Positions 1 to 6,927 of a DNA stretch of 8,081 nucleotides are shown in pieces. Position numbers and translations under genes: made by a program. Each line of letters begins with the position of its first letter. The stretch's first letter is position 1. The notes below the pieces were generated by a model that worked only from the letters and a program-made list of their open reading frames with translations, had not been told where the DNA came from and made no database searches. Where the stretch lies: the NCBI GenBank assembly GCA_031278935.1, contig JAITJK010000098.1:1-8081 (forward strand), written 5' to 3'. Origin of the DNA: Spirochaetaceae bacterium. GTDB taxonomy: Bacteria > Spirochaetota > Spirochaetia > Treponematales > Breznakiellaceae.

Positions 1-2081
1 AAGGGCTGGGGGAATATGAAGGAAACCCCCGAATGCATACCGAATACGATCTTGAAGGCCCAGCTCTCCCCCACAGGTAGGTTCAAAAGGGTATGAAACC
101 ATTCGGCCTTGGTATCGGATTTCATATAGTGCTCCAGTTCTACAGGAAAAATCCCGTAGTAGCCTAAGCGCTGACTCAGGTAATACCCTTTGGAAGGGTC
201 ATAATAAATATCCCGCTGATCCAAGGAGACGCTAGTCCACACGGAATTGGCTGGGGTCCACATGTTGTTCCGATTCCGGATGGACGGGTCAAAAGGCCGG
301 TACACCTGGGCGTCGTAGGAGTTAAAAATGAAGCCCGTGCGGACCCCGCCCCCGACGCCGAGATTGCCCAGGAAGGTGCTGAACCGGTATCCCGTGGAAA
401 AGCCCAGGGAGATCCGGTACTGATCGTAGTTCATCAGGTATTCATTGGGGGGGACCTTACCGGCATCGGCATAGGCGTCATAGGAAGTAAAGCCGTCGGG
501 ATAGGCGTAGGTTTCGTCCCCGGTGAAATAGGGGGGCGCCATATCCATGGCGGCCCGGCGCAGGATATGCTGGCCGGTAATATCAAAACTGCCGGATAAA
601 GGCAATCCGAAAAGCCAGCGGTGGGTATAGCCCAGCTCTATGCTTTGGGTGTCCGGAGAGGCGGTCACTCCCGCGCTGACTATGTTGCCATAGCCCAGAA
701 AGTTCCGGTCATTCCATTTCGCCGTGAAGGATACGGGAAACTGCTCAGGGTCTGAGGTGCCCGAAAAGGTCAAACCTACCTGTAGGTCCATGGTGGATTG
801 TTCTTCCACGGTAAACACCAGGTCCATCAGGTTATCCTCGCTGCCCGGAACAGGTTCCGGGGCCACCACAGAAAAATATTGCAGGTTGTACAGGTTGCGG
901 ACCCCCTCGATGACCTTGGTCTTGGAAAACACGTCCCCACTTTCCAGGGGAATCTCCCGGAGGATTACGGCGTTTTTGGTTTTTTTGTTGCCTTTGATGA
1001 GAATATTTTCAATATGCGCTCGGCCCTGTTCCCCAATGCTGAGTCGGTAGGTAACTACTCCCCGTTCGGTATCCCGCTGTTCCTCCCGATTTATGGTGTT
1101 AAAGATGTAGCCGTTTTCATAATACAAATCCGCTACCCGCTGTAGATCCGCTTCCACCCGCCTTGCATTGACCACGGTTCCCGGCTTAGACGAGACCTGG
1201 GCGGCCAGTTGCTCAGTGGTGAGAATCTTATTACCTACGAAAGTTACCCCGCCGAAAGTGTAGATTCTGCCCTCGTAGATGCTGAAGGTAATGGTCATAA
1301 GGGTATTGCCTTTCGCGTCCTTACGGGTAGTCTGGACCACGTCGGTAACCGCCGCGTCAATATAACCCCGATCATGATAATACTGGGTCAAGGCGTTGCG
1401 GTCCGCCACGAGCTTAGCTTCCTGAAAGGCCCCGTCGTTGATGAGGCCCTTAACCTTTAGGGAAAGCTGGCCCCGGAGAGTCCGGCTGGAAAAGATGGAA
1501 TTCCCCTCAAAGAGTAGGGCTTCCAGGGCAATTTTTTCCCCTTCCGTAATATAGAAGTTCACCTCGATGGAGCCGTTTTTGCCCGGCGCGGTTTCGGAAC
1601 GCACCTTCACGTCGGGGAAGCCTTTTTCCAGGTATTTGTTCACCAGGGCCTGCTCGTCCGTCTGGAGCTTCATCTGGTTCGCCACCTCGTTGACCTTGAG
1701 AGAAATGGTCTCCCGTAATTCACTGCGCCGCAGACGGTTGTTCCCGAAAAACTGGATCTTCGAGACCATGGGACGCTCGGTAACGGTGAACCGGATGATC
1801 ACTCCCGTTCCAGCACTATCCGCTGGGATCGCGCTGGGGCTAATAAGCTCAAAATATTCCAGACTGTACAAGCGCCCCTGTAGTTCCCAAAAGAGATCGT
1901 CCGTGAAGGGCTGGCCCTGGTAGGCCTCCACCACCCCTTCCAGTTCTGCGGCGCTCACGTGTTGCAGCCCTTGAAATACGATGTCTCTTATAGGTTTTCC
2001 CAGATACCATTCCGACTCTTGGGAGAATCCAGGAAAAATTAGGACCCCCCACACCACCACTAGCATCGCCCTTACGCGCAT
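1..2081 (-). CDS. bamA: Outer membrane protein assembly factor BamA (Tp92-like), 3' end cut by window edge
   Basis: BamA (Omp85 family) folds and inserts beta-barrel proteins into the outer membrane. The frame is open from ATG 2081 to the left edge, giving 693 codons with no stop. Residues 1-20 look like a type I signal peptide (MRVRAMLVVVWGVLIFPGFS, then Q). Five POTRA repeats follow, at about 30-103, 104-181, 183-272, 273-351 and 353-427. Each begins with a strand ending in a G/GN turn (IVFQGL, IQFFGNN, LLFEGN, VTFVGN, ILIKGN), and most end in a V/I-x-E-G/R/Q strand. Barrel strands start near residue 430, with FLGYGN at 461-466. Five POTRAs favour BamA over TamA, which has three. Family members are about 800-850 residues, so the last barrel strands and the loop-6 RGF/RGW motif lie outside the window. 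The start is supported by AAAGGAG five bases upstream. The likeness to spirochaetal Tp92 is from memory, not from a search. Confidence 0.95.
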   Translation of the reverse strand, partial: MRVRAMLVVVWGVLIFPGFSQESEWYLGKPIRDIVFQGLQHVSAAELEGVVEAYQGQPFTDDLFWELQGRLYSLEYFELISPSAIPADSAGTGVIIRFTVTERPMVSKIQFFGNNRLRRSELRETISLKVNEVANQMKLQTDEQALVNKYLEKGFPDVKVRSETAPGKNGSIEVNFYITEGEKIALEALLFEGNSIFSSRTLRGQLSLKVKGLINDGAFQEAKLVADRNALTQYYHDRGYIDAAVTDVVQTTRKDAKGNTLMTITFSIYEGRIYTFGGVTFVGNKILTTEQLAAQVSSKPGTVVNARRVEADLQRVADLYYENGYIFNTINREEQRDTERGVVTYRLSIGEQGRAHIENILIKGNKKTKNAVILREIPLESGDVFSKTKVIEGVRNLYNLQYFSVVAPEPVPGSEDNLMDLVFTVEEQSTMDLQVGLTFSGTSDPEQFPVSFTAKWNDRNFLGYGNIVSAGVTASPDTQSIELGYTHRWLFGLPLSGSFDITGQHILRRAAMDMAPPYFTGDETYAYPDGFTSYDAYADAGKVPPNEYLMNYDQYRISLGFSTGYRFSTFLGNLGVGGGVRTGFIFNSYDAQVYRPFDPSIRNRNNMWTPANSVWTSVSLDQRDIYYDPSKGYYLSQRLGYYGIFPVELEHYMKSDTKAEWFHTLLNLPVGESWAFKIVFGMHSGVSFIFPQP

Positions 2082-2086
2082 GTACA

Positions 2087-2093
2087 CTCCTTT
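2087..2093 (-). promoter_or_regulatory. Ribosome binding site of bamA
   Basis: The minus strand reads AAAGGAG, then five bases (TGTAC), then ATG. This is a strong Shine-Dalgarno match. It fixes the bamA start at 2081 rather than at the second Met, codon 6. Confidence 0.85.
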
Positions 2094-2211
2094 CGTATTA
2101 TAGCCCAAAAACAACCGGTGATTAAACCCACTCCCACGGCCCTCCGTTACTAGGGAGGCGCACACAGGCTAAAGCAATCCACCTACGAGAAGCCCTCGGC
2201 ACGGGGACCCT

Positions 2212-5200
2212 TTAGTGCAGCAATTCCTTAAAGGAGGACAGGGACCAGGTCAAGGTACAGGAAACATCGTTAACAAACATGGTTTCCAGATGCCGGGGCG
2301 CCACATTCACCCGGATATTAAACAAAGGCCCCTGTAACTCCATACCCAGGTCCGGTTCTATAGTGAAGCCCCGGATGGTTACGTTTTCAGGACTCACCAT
2401 TTCCACATCCCGCAGATGCTCGTTGTAGCGCAGCGAGCCGGTCATCTGTAGGAACACATCGGATCCGATATATTTACCTAAGTAAACAGCGGTGTTATCC
2501 AAAGAGTTACCAAGTTGGGCTGAAGTGTCTTCGGACTGCTGGATGGCCCAGGAGATGAGATTCTGGGGCAGCTGGGTCCTAAAGGAAAACATATCCAGGG
2601 ACAGAAAGTCTCGAACCCGCCGCTGCATGAAACGGGAGAGCTGGGTCTGGGCGAGAATGTCCACGCCGGAAGACAGAAAGGCCGTTTGCCCGGGCTCGCT
2701 CCCTTCGGCGGGCACACCGGTCATAGCTTGACCGAGCATGGCAAAGATTTCCGCCTGGGAAAGGGCCGGGGAGGATTCAAACCGGGCAGTAAAGGATCGT
2801 AAAGGGGCGTTGTCCACGATCATGGAAATAGTTACGGGTCCGTCGTCGGTTTGGTCTCGCACTTCCGCCCGGGCGGAAATAGTGGGCTCAAACTGTTCTT
2901 CGTTTTCATTGAAGGAGAGCAGTCCTTCCCGAAGATAAAAATTCCGTTCAAAATAGAAAATGTCCCCACTGCGAAGAGGTACGTCTCCCACCAGGGTAAA
3001 GTGCCCCGCCGCAGAATCGCTGGTAATCCGCAAACTCGCCCCCTGGTCCGCATAAGCCTGTACAATCGGGAATTCTTTGGTGGGCCAAAGGAATTCCACT
3101 TTGCGCCCGGTTCGAAGGGTTATATCCGTTACTATCGAAGTCAAAAAGGAGGTACTGAGGTCCGGCTTATCGGAGCCCCCGGACAGTTTTTCCGTATCCA
3201 AGGTGATATTCGTATCCTGAGCCGAGAGATCTCCCTGAATGGAAAACACGAAATCCTGCATGGAGAGGTAGAGCTTTCCCCAGGTATTTCCCTGGACCAT
3301 AATACCTAAGCTGTCGTAATCGAAGGGGATAGGGCTTTCTGGGGGTACCTCAATGGTCAAGGTAAAGGTATTGGGAATCCACCGGGTAAACTGGAACCAC
3401 CCGGCCACCGTGCCTTGACCCGAACCCACCGCTGCGGGGATAGGGCCGAAGGACATTTCATTCCCTTGCAGGGTAACCGTAACCGGCACGGGCCGGATAT
3501 CCGCGGTTACATACGAGGGGACCTTAAGCCGGACGCTGTAGCCCTGGGCCGTACCGAAGAACTCAGGATCCCCCAGGGAACCAACGGCTCGGATCGAGGC
3601 AGTGGCGAAGCCCCCGGTCAGGGTAATCACCTCCCCCACCTCTGCGGGCAAGAGCTCCCCTAAGACTGCAAGGTCCACATAGATATCCGGGGCTTCAATA
3701 TCCAGGGTCTTAGGGCCGATGGTCCCCACGAGGGTTCCCCGAACCGGGGAGGGGCTGGAAAGGCTTGCGTAAAAATCCCCCTGGTCCGAGAGTCGCAAGC
3801 GGATCATGTCCTTAGGTCCCCCAGAAAGGGCGAGCACCGAATCAGTCCGGGAAACCGCGAGATCAAAGGCGCCCTGATCCTCGAAATCATTGAAGCGCAC
3901 CCGGTCCACATGCAGCACCCCCCTAAAAGCCTTAGCCACTTCTGGGATGTCGAACCAAGAGTCCAAGGGATCAAACCCAATGCCCAGGGAAAAGGCCATA
4001 TCCAAATCCCGTCCCGGCGCGAGCAGTCGTAGTTGGGCATCTCCCTGGGCCCTTTGTTCCGGGAGGCTCAAGAAGAAGGAGGGCATGGTGAGGTTTAGTT
4101 CCCCATACCGCAGATCCACGCCGGAGAGGCTCAGGGCTTCGCCGCTTATCCTTCCTTTACCGCTCATCTCAAGGGGTGTATTGGCAATCACCGCAGAAAG
4201 GGCGTCCAAGGTGAGTTCCCCGGAAAAAGAGGAAAGGGAATCCCAGGAAGCCTTGAGGCCCCCAGACATCACCAGGTTGTAGGGATTGCGGACGAAGCGG
4301 ATGACTTGCATATGCTCCCCTTCCACCTGGAACGTGAGATGCTTATCCTTGAACCGCCCGGTGAGGTCGTACCATTCCCCCCCGGACTCGGTTCTAAGGC
4401 GCAAGGCCGCGCTTATATCGGAGAAGCCCCCTTCCCAGCCTAGGGATAAGGCGCCCCGTAAGGCCCCAAGGCCATCATCCACCAGCACCTGTGGGAAGGT
4501 CGCGCCCACTTGATCTGCCCGGCCGCTAAGGTACAAGGCGACTCGGGGAGTCGCTGGGGTGCTCAGGTCCGCGAGCTCCAGGTAATCTAGGTCGAAATTC
4601 CAGAAGTCCGGGCCGTCGTAGCGCAAGCCGCTCATGAGACTAAGCCGGGCAAATCGGCCCTGGTAGGGCACGGGGATGTCTTTGGCCTCAATATACCCAG
4701 AATAGCCCCCGAAATCGGTCCGGGAGATAGCGGCTTTGAGGCCGTAAGACCCCCGGATGCTCAGGGAATTCCGGTCCAGTAGGGTTCCTTCCAGGGCATA
4801 GGGCCTATCCTGATAGGAGGCCTTAAGGGAAAAGGACACGCCGTCAAGACTCCGCAAGTCTGCAGAGGCGGAAAGCACAATGGGGTCTTCTGTAAAGCGG
4901 ATCTGGGCGTCCCTACACTCTACATACTCATGGGTACCGACTATGACCCCGGAGAAAACCGTACCCCGCTGGCCGTAGCGTACCTGAACGCGCGGGGCGT
5001 GATAGGAGAAGCGTTGTAAATCCGTGGTGATAAAAGCTTCGACGTCCAAGCGGATACGATCCAGGGGATGATCGGTTTGCTTCGGACCTTCGAGGCGTAT
5101 ATCCTGTACCCCGGCCAGGTCCGGCAGGTTTTGAAAGGGCCGGGCCAGGGTGAGCAGATCCGCCGCAGAAAAAGCATCCAACACCAGGTGGATTTCCCCG

Positions 5201-6729
5201 TACTGCGGGCTATAATCCCAAAAGCCCTCAAGGGCGATCCCTCCGGAGGATAGGAGAGGGGCAATTTCGCTCTCCAATTCCCCTGTTTCCATTTCTTTAG
5301 AACCCACTGGGGCCAAGGACGCCGAAAAGGTGAGCCCCTGGGGCTCTAGACGGACCGAACCCTCCACGGATGCAAAGGGGATTGACCCTATGGCGAGGTC
5401 CTTGCCTTCGAAATCAAGATTCCGGTCCTGGGTGGACACCTGAATATCCCCGGAAATCGGGTCTTTCCCGGAAAAACTTAGCTCCCGCAGCGAGACCCGG
5501 CCCTGGGGGGTAAAGGGCGCAAAGCCCAGATTTCCTTGGTACGCTAGAGTCCCTTGGGGAAACTGCACGGATAGGGTCTTGAGAGCCACCTCCGTTTCTG
5601 TCCCGCTTCCTTGAATTCGGAAAGAACCGCCACCCAGGGGCAAGAGACCCTCGGGAATCCGGCCTTTCAAGGAAAGGTCATACTGGAGGCCCCCCCCTTC
5701 TTGCAGGGTAGGGAACGCGAGGGCGGCGCTCCCGGAGGCGCTTACCCCAAGCCACCGGGCGTAGTCCTTCCAGGGACCTTCCAGGGCAAGGAAGGCCCCT
5801 GGAGCAAAGTCCTCGCAGTCTAAAACCGCCGTGAGTTTTCCCGAGCGAAAATCGTAGTCCGCCGAGAGGTCAAAGGGCGCGTGATCCGCTCGTTTTTTCA
5901 GAGAGAGAAGGTGTTCACTCAAGGCCATGGTAAAGGCCACGGGTCGGCTGCGGAAGACCTGCTCTTGGGGCCCGAAGGATCCTGAGAGAGAACCGAATTC
6001 CAGGTTGGCGCTGCCCTCCTTGAAATCCAGCGTAGATGCCCCACTCACCCGGCACTCCATCTGGGCGCTGATGGGTTCGGGCAAGAGGCTGCTTGTCAAA
6101 GCCCTAGCGTTTCCGTGTCCTTGAAAGCGCAGCATCCCCTGTTCAACCGCCGCCTCAAGGCCGATTTCCTTGAGGGTATACTGATCGGTGTGGGCGGTAA
6201 TCCCGCAGGACCCGTTACGGATACTAAGCCGGAAACGGGGGTTAAGCAGCTCCAAGATACTTACCGATCCAGGGCTTTCCCCGGAAAAAAGGCCTAGAAT
6301 ATCCGCGTCCCGCTCTAGGTCTAGGGCTATATAGGGAGCATCCAGTTGGATGGAGCGGATGGATTGGGGTACCCCTTGGAGCAGCAGGGTGATAAGGGAA
6401 TAGGAAAGGTGGACCCGGTCCGCCTGGAGCAGGACTTGGCCATCCTCATCGGTGATCTGGAGGTTTCGTATATCCAGGGAACCTAAGAGCGAAGGCCCCC
6501 AGGCATCGTAGCGGATATTCCGGCCCAGCGCCGCTTCCCCTTGCCGGATGAGGCTGTCCCGCAGTTCCCGCATACGGGTTTGCATGATGTCCTGTAAAGG
6601 GCGTAAGAACGCGGTGGTAAGAGCCACCAGCAGGATAAAGACCAGCAATTCCAGGCTTGTATGGAGGATCCAGTACCAGAGTATGGGTTTCTTGCGGGTA
6701 TGGGTTTCTTGATCCAACTGCTTGGTCAC
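2212..6729 (-). CDS. tamB: TamB-like translocation/assembly module protein (DUF490/TamB C-terminal family)
   Basis: This complete gene of 1505 codons ends in TAA. TamB-family proteins are anchored in the inner membrane and cross the periplasm as a long hydrophobic beta-groove. They are linked to phospholipid transport to the outer membrane and to outer-membrane protein assembly. A single N-terminal membrane anchor lies at about residues 20-42, after a basic cytoplasmic tail. An AsmA/chorein-like start follows at about 70-120 (LGRNIRYDAWGPSLLGSLDI). More than 1000 residues of monotonous beta-rich sequence come next. The TamB C-terminal domain covers about 1150-1500. It shows GDVPLRSGDIFYFERNFYLR near 1248-1267, EPTISARAEV at 1279-1288, SPALSQAEIFAMLGQA at 1319-1335 and VYLGKYIGSDVFLQ near 1415-1427. 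It is longer than E. coli TamB (1259 residues). The start is GTG at 6729, supported by AAGGA six bases upstream. The gene stands 198 bp after murJ and 130 bp before bamA. Together with bamA it matches the spirochaetal tamB-bamA order. Its partner is inferred to be BamA, since no tamA is seen. Confidence 0.93.
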   Translation of the reverse strand: MTKQLDQETHTRKKPILWYWILHTSLELLVFILLVALTTAFLRPLQDIMQTRMRELRDSLIRQGEAALGRNIRYDAWGPSLLGSLDIRNLQITDEDGQVLLQADRVHLSYSLITLLLQGVPQSIRSIQLDAPYIALDLERDADILGLFSGESPGSVSILELLNPRFRLSIRNGSCGITAHTDQYTLKEIGLEAAVEQGMLRFQGHGNARALTSSLLPEPISAQMECRVSGASTLDFKEGSANLEFGSLSGSFGPQEQVFRSRPVAFTMALSEHLLSLKKRADHAPFDLSADYDFRSGKLTAVLDCEDFAPGAFLALEGPWKDYARWLGVSASGSAALAFPTLQEGGGLQYDLSLKGRIPEGLLPLGGGSFRIQGSGTETEVALKTLSVQFPQGTLAYQGNLGFAPFTPQGRVSLRELSFSGKDPISGDIQVSTQDRNLDFEGKDLAIGSIPFASVEGSVRLEPQGLTFSASLAPVGSKEMETGELESEIAPLLSSGGIALEGFWDYSPQYGEIHLVLDAFSAADLLTLARPFQNLPDLAGVQDIRLEGPKQTDHPLDRIRLDVEAFITTDLQRFSYHAPRVQVRYGQRGTVFSGVIVGTHEYVECRDAQIRFTEDPIVLSASADLRSLDGVSFSLKASYQDRPYALEGTLLDRNSLSIRGSYGLKAAISRTDFGGYSGYIEAKDIPVPYQGRFARLSLMSGLRYDGPDFWNFDLDYLELADLSTPATPRVALYLSGRADQVGATFPQVLVDDGLGALRGALSLGWEGGFSDISAALRLRTESGGEWYDLTGRFKDKHLTFQVEGEHMQVIRFVRNPYNLVMSGGLKASWDSLSSFSGELTLDALSAVIANTPLEMSGKGRISGEALSLSGVDLRYGELNLTMPSFFLSLPEQRAQGDAQLRLLAPGRDLDMAFSLGIGFDPLDSWFDIPEVAKAFRGVLHVDRVRFNDFEDQGAFDLAVSRTDSVLALSGGPKDMIRLRLSDQGDFYASLSSPSPVRGTLVGTIGPKTLDIEAPDIYVDLAVLGELLPAEVGEVITLTGGFATASIRAVGSLGDPEFFGTAQGYSVRLKVPSYVTADIRPVPVTVTLQGNEMSFGPIPAAVGSGQGTVAGWFQFTRWIPNTFTLTIEVPPESPIPFDYDSLGIMVQGNTWGKLYLSMQDFVFSIQGDLSAQDTNITLDTEKLSGGSDKPDLSTSFLTSIVTDITLRTGRKVEFLWPTKEFPIVQAYADQGASLRITSDSAAGHFTLVGDVPLRSGDIFYFERNFYLREGLLSFNENEEQFEPTISARAEVRDQTDDGPVTISMIVDNAPLRSFTARFESSPALSQAEIFAMLGQAMTGVPAEGSEPGQTAFLSSGVDILAQTQLSRFMQRRVRDFLSLDMFSFRTQLPQNLISWAIQQSEDTSAQLGNSLDNTAVYLGKYIGSDVFLQMTGSLRYNEHLRDVEMVSPENVTIRGFTIEPDLGMELQGPLFNIRVNVAPRHLETMFVNDVSCTLTWSLSSFKELLH

Positions 6730-6735
6730 GTACTA

Positions 6736-6740
6736 TCCTT
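6736..6740 (-). promoter_or_regulatory. Ribosome binding site of tamB, supporting a GTG start
   Basis: The minus strand reads AAGGA, six bases (TAGTAC), then GTG. No in-frame ATG sits at this spacing. The GTG at 6729 also places the membrane anchor properly after a short basic tail. The start is therefore well supported although it is not ATG. Confidence 0.7.
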
Positions 6741-6762
6741 AACAGAAGCGCTTTGCATATCG

Positions 6763-6785
6763 CCCCGGGACAGGTTCCTCCGGGG
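6763..6785. repeat. GC-rich inverted repeat in the tamB leader
   Basis: CCCCGG at 6763-6768 is perfectly matched by CCGGGG at 6780-6785 across an 11-base loop. The repeat sits about 22 bases upstream of the tamB ribosome binding site. No T-run follows on the minus strand, so it is not an intrinsic terminator for leftward transcription. A second pairing, AGGTTCC at 6772-6778 with GGGACCT at 6783-6789, overlaps it. It includes one G-T pair on the plus strand and a C-A mismatch on the minus strand. A role in the leader mRNA is possible but unproven. Confidence 0.4.
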
Positions 6786-6798
6786 ACCTCGGTAACAG

Positions 6799-6863
6799 AG
6801 AAAAAGTACCCATAGGTACAAGGTTCTTCTTAACCACTATAGTACGTTATAAAGACTTTTTCT
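6799..6863 (-). other. Possible structured leader between murJ and tamB
   Basis: A 9-bp perfect inverted repeat (AGAAAAAGT at 6799-6807, ACTTTTTCT at 6855-6863) could close a stem in the leftward transcript. Inside it are two small hairpins: GGTT/AACC at 6822-6835 with a 6-base loop, and GGTAC/GTACC at 6806-6819 with a 4-base loop. The closing stem uses the same T-run that follows the second hairpin and overlaps it by two bases. The two structures therefore compete in part. The stretch is much more AT-rich than the surrounding genes, as expected of a promoter or leader, but I found no convincing -35/-10 pair. It matches no riboswitch I recognise. Confidence 0.25.
6801..6819 (-). terminator. 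Weak intrinsic terminator candidate after murJ
   Basis: On the minus strand, GTACC, a 4-base loop (TATG) and GGTAC are followed at once by TTTTTC. The stem has only five pairs, three of them G-C, so it would be a weak terminator. It lies about 108 bases past the murJ stop and about 70 bases before the tamB start. If real, it would partly separate murJ from tamB. Confidence 0.3.
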
Positions 6864-6910
6864 GTAGGCAGGGGGACTCCCGCCGTGGAGGCGCCCGCTG
6901 GGGTACATTC

Positions 6911-6924
6911 CGCGACGAGTCGCG
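6911..6924. repeat. Short GC-rich palindrome just after the murJ stop codon
   Basis: CGCGAC, two bases, then GTCGCG form a perfect 6-bp inverted repeat. It begins three bases past the murJ TGA (6928-6930). As RNA it would fold as a 5-bp stem with a CUCG tetraloop. No T-run follows, so it may protect the 3' end or be chance. It is not a canonical terminator. Confidence 0.4.
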
Positions 6925-6927
6925 TGG

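Noticed and set aside
724..1923. Several plus-strand open frames of 83-118 codons opposite bamA.
   Set aside because: They are antisense shadows of the POTRA and barrel coding sequence, with low-complexity Arg/Ser/Pro translations.
1849..2052. 67-codon minus-strand open frame overlapping the start of bamA.
   Set aside because: It is out of frame with bamA, which has a signal peptide, POTRA domains and a strong ribosome binding site over the same bases.
2097..2102. Perfect TATAAT on the minus strand just upstream of bamA, a possible -10 box.
   Set aside because: A start site about seven bases downstream would fall inside the AAAGGAG ribosome binding site, and the best -35 (TTTAAT, 18-base spacer) matches only three of six positions. 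It is probably chance.
2141..2158. CCTCC/GGAGG inverted repeat in the tamB-bamA spacer as a terminator.
   Set aside because: The stem has only five pairs and an 8-base loop, and no T-run follows on the minus strand.
2851..3309. 152-codon open frame on the plus strand, antisense to tamB.
   Set aside because: It lies wholly inside the well-supported tamB frame. Its translation shows no recognisable domain and it has no convincing ribosome binding site. Similar antisense frames recur along the GC-rich genes.
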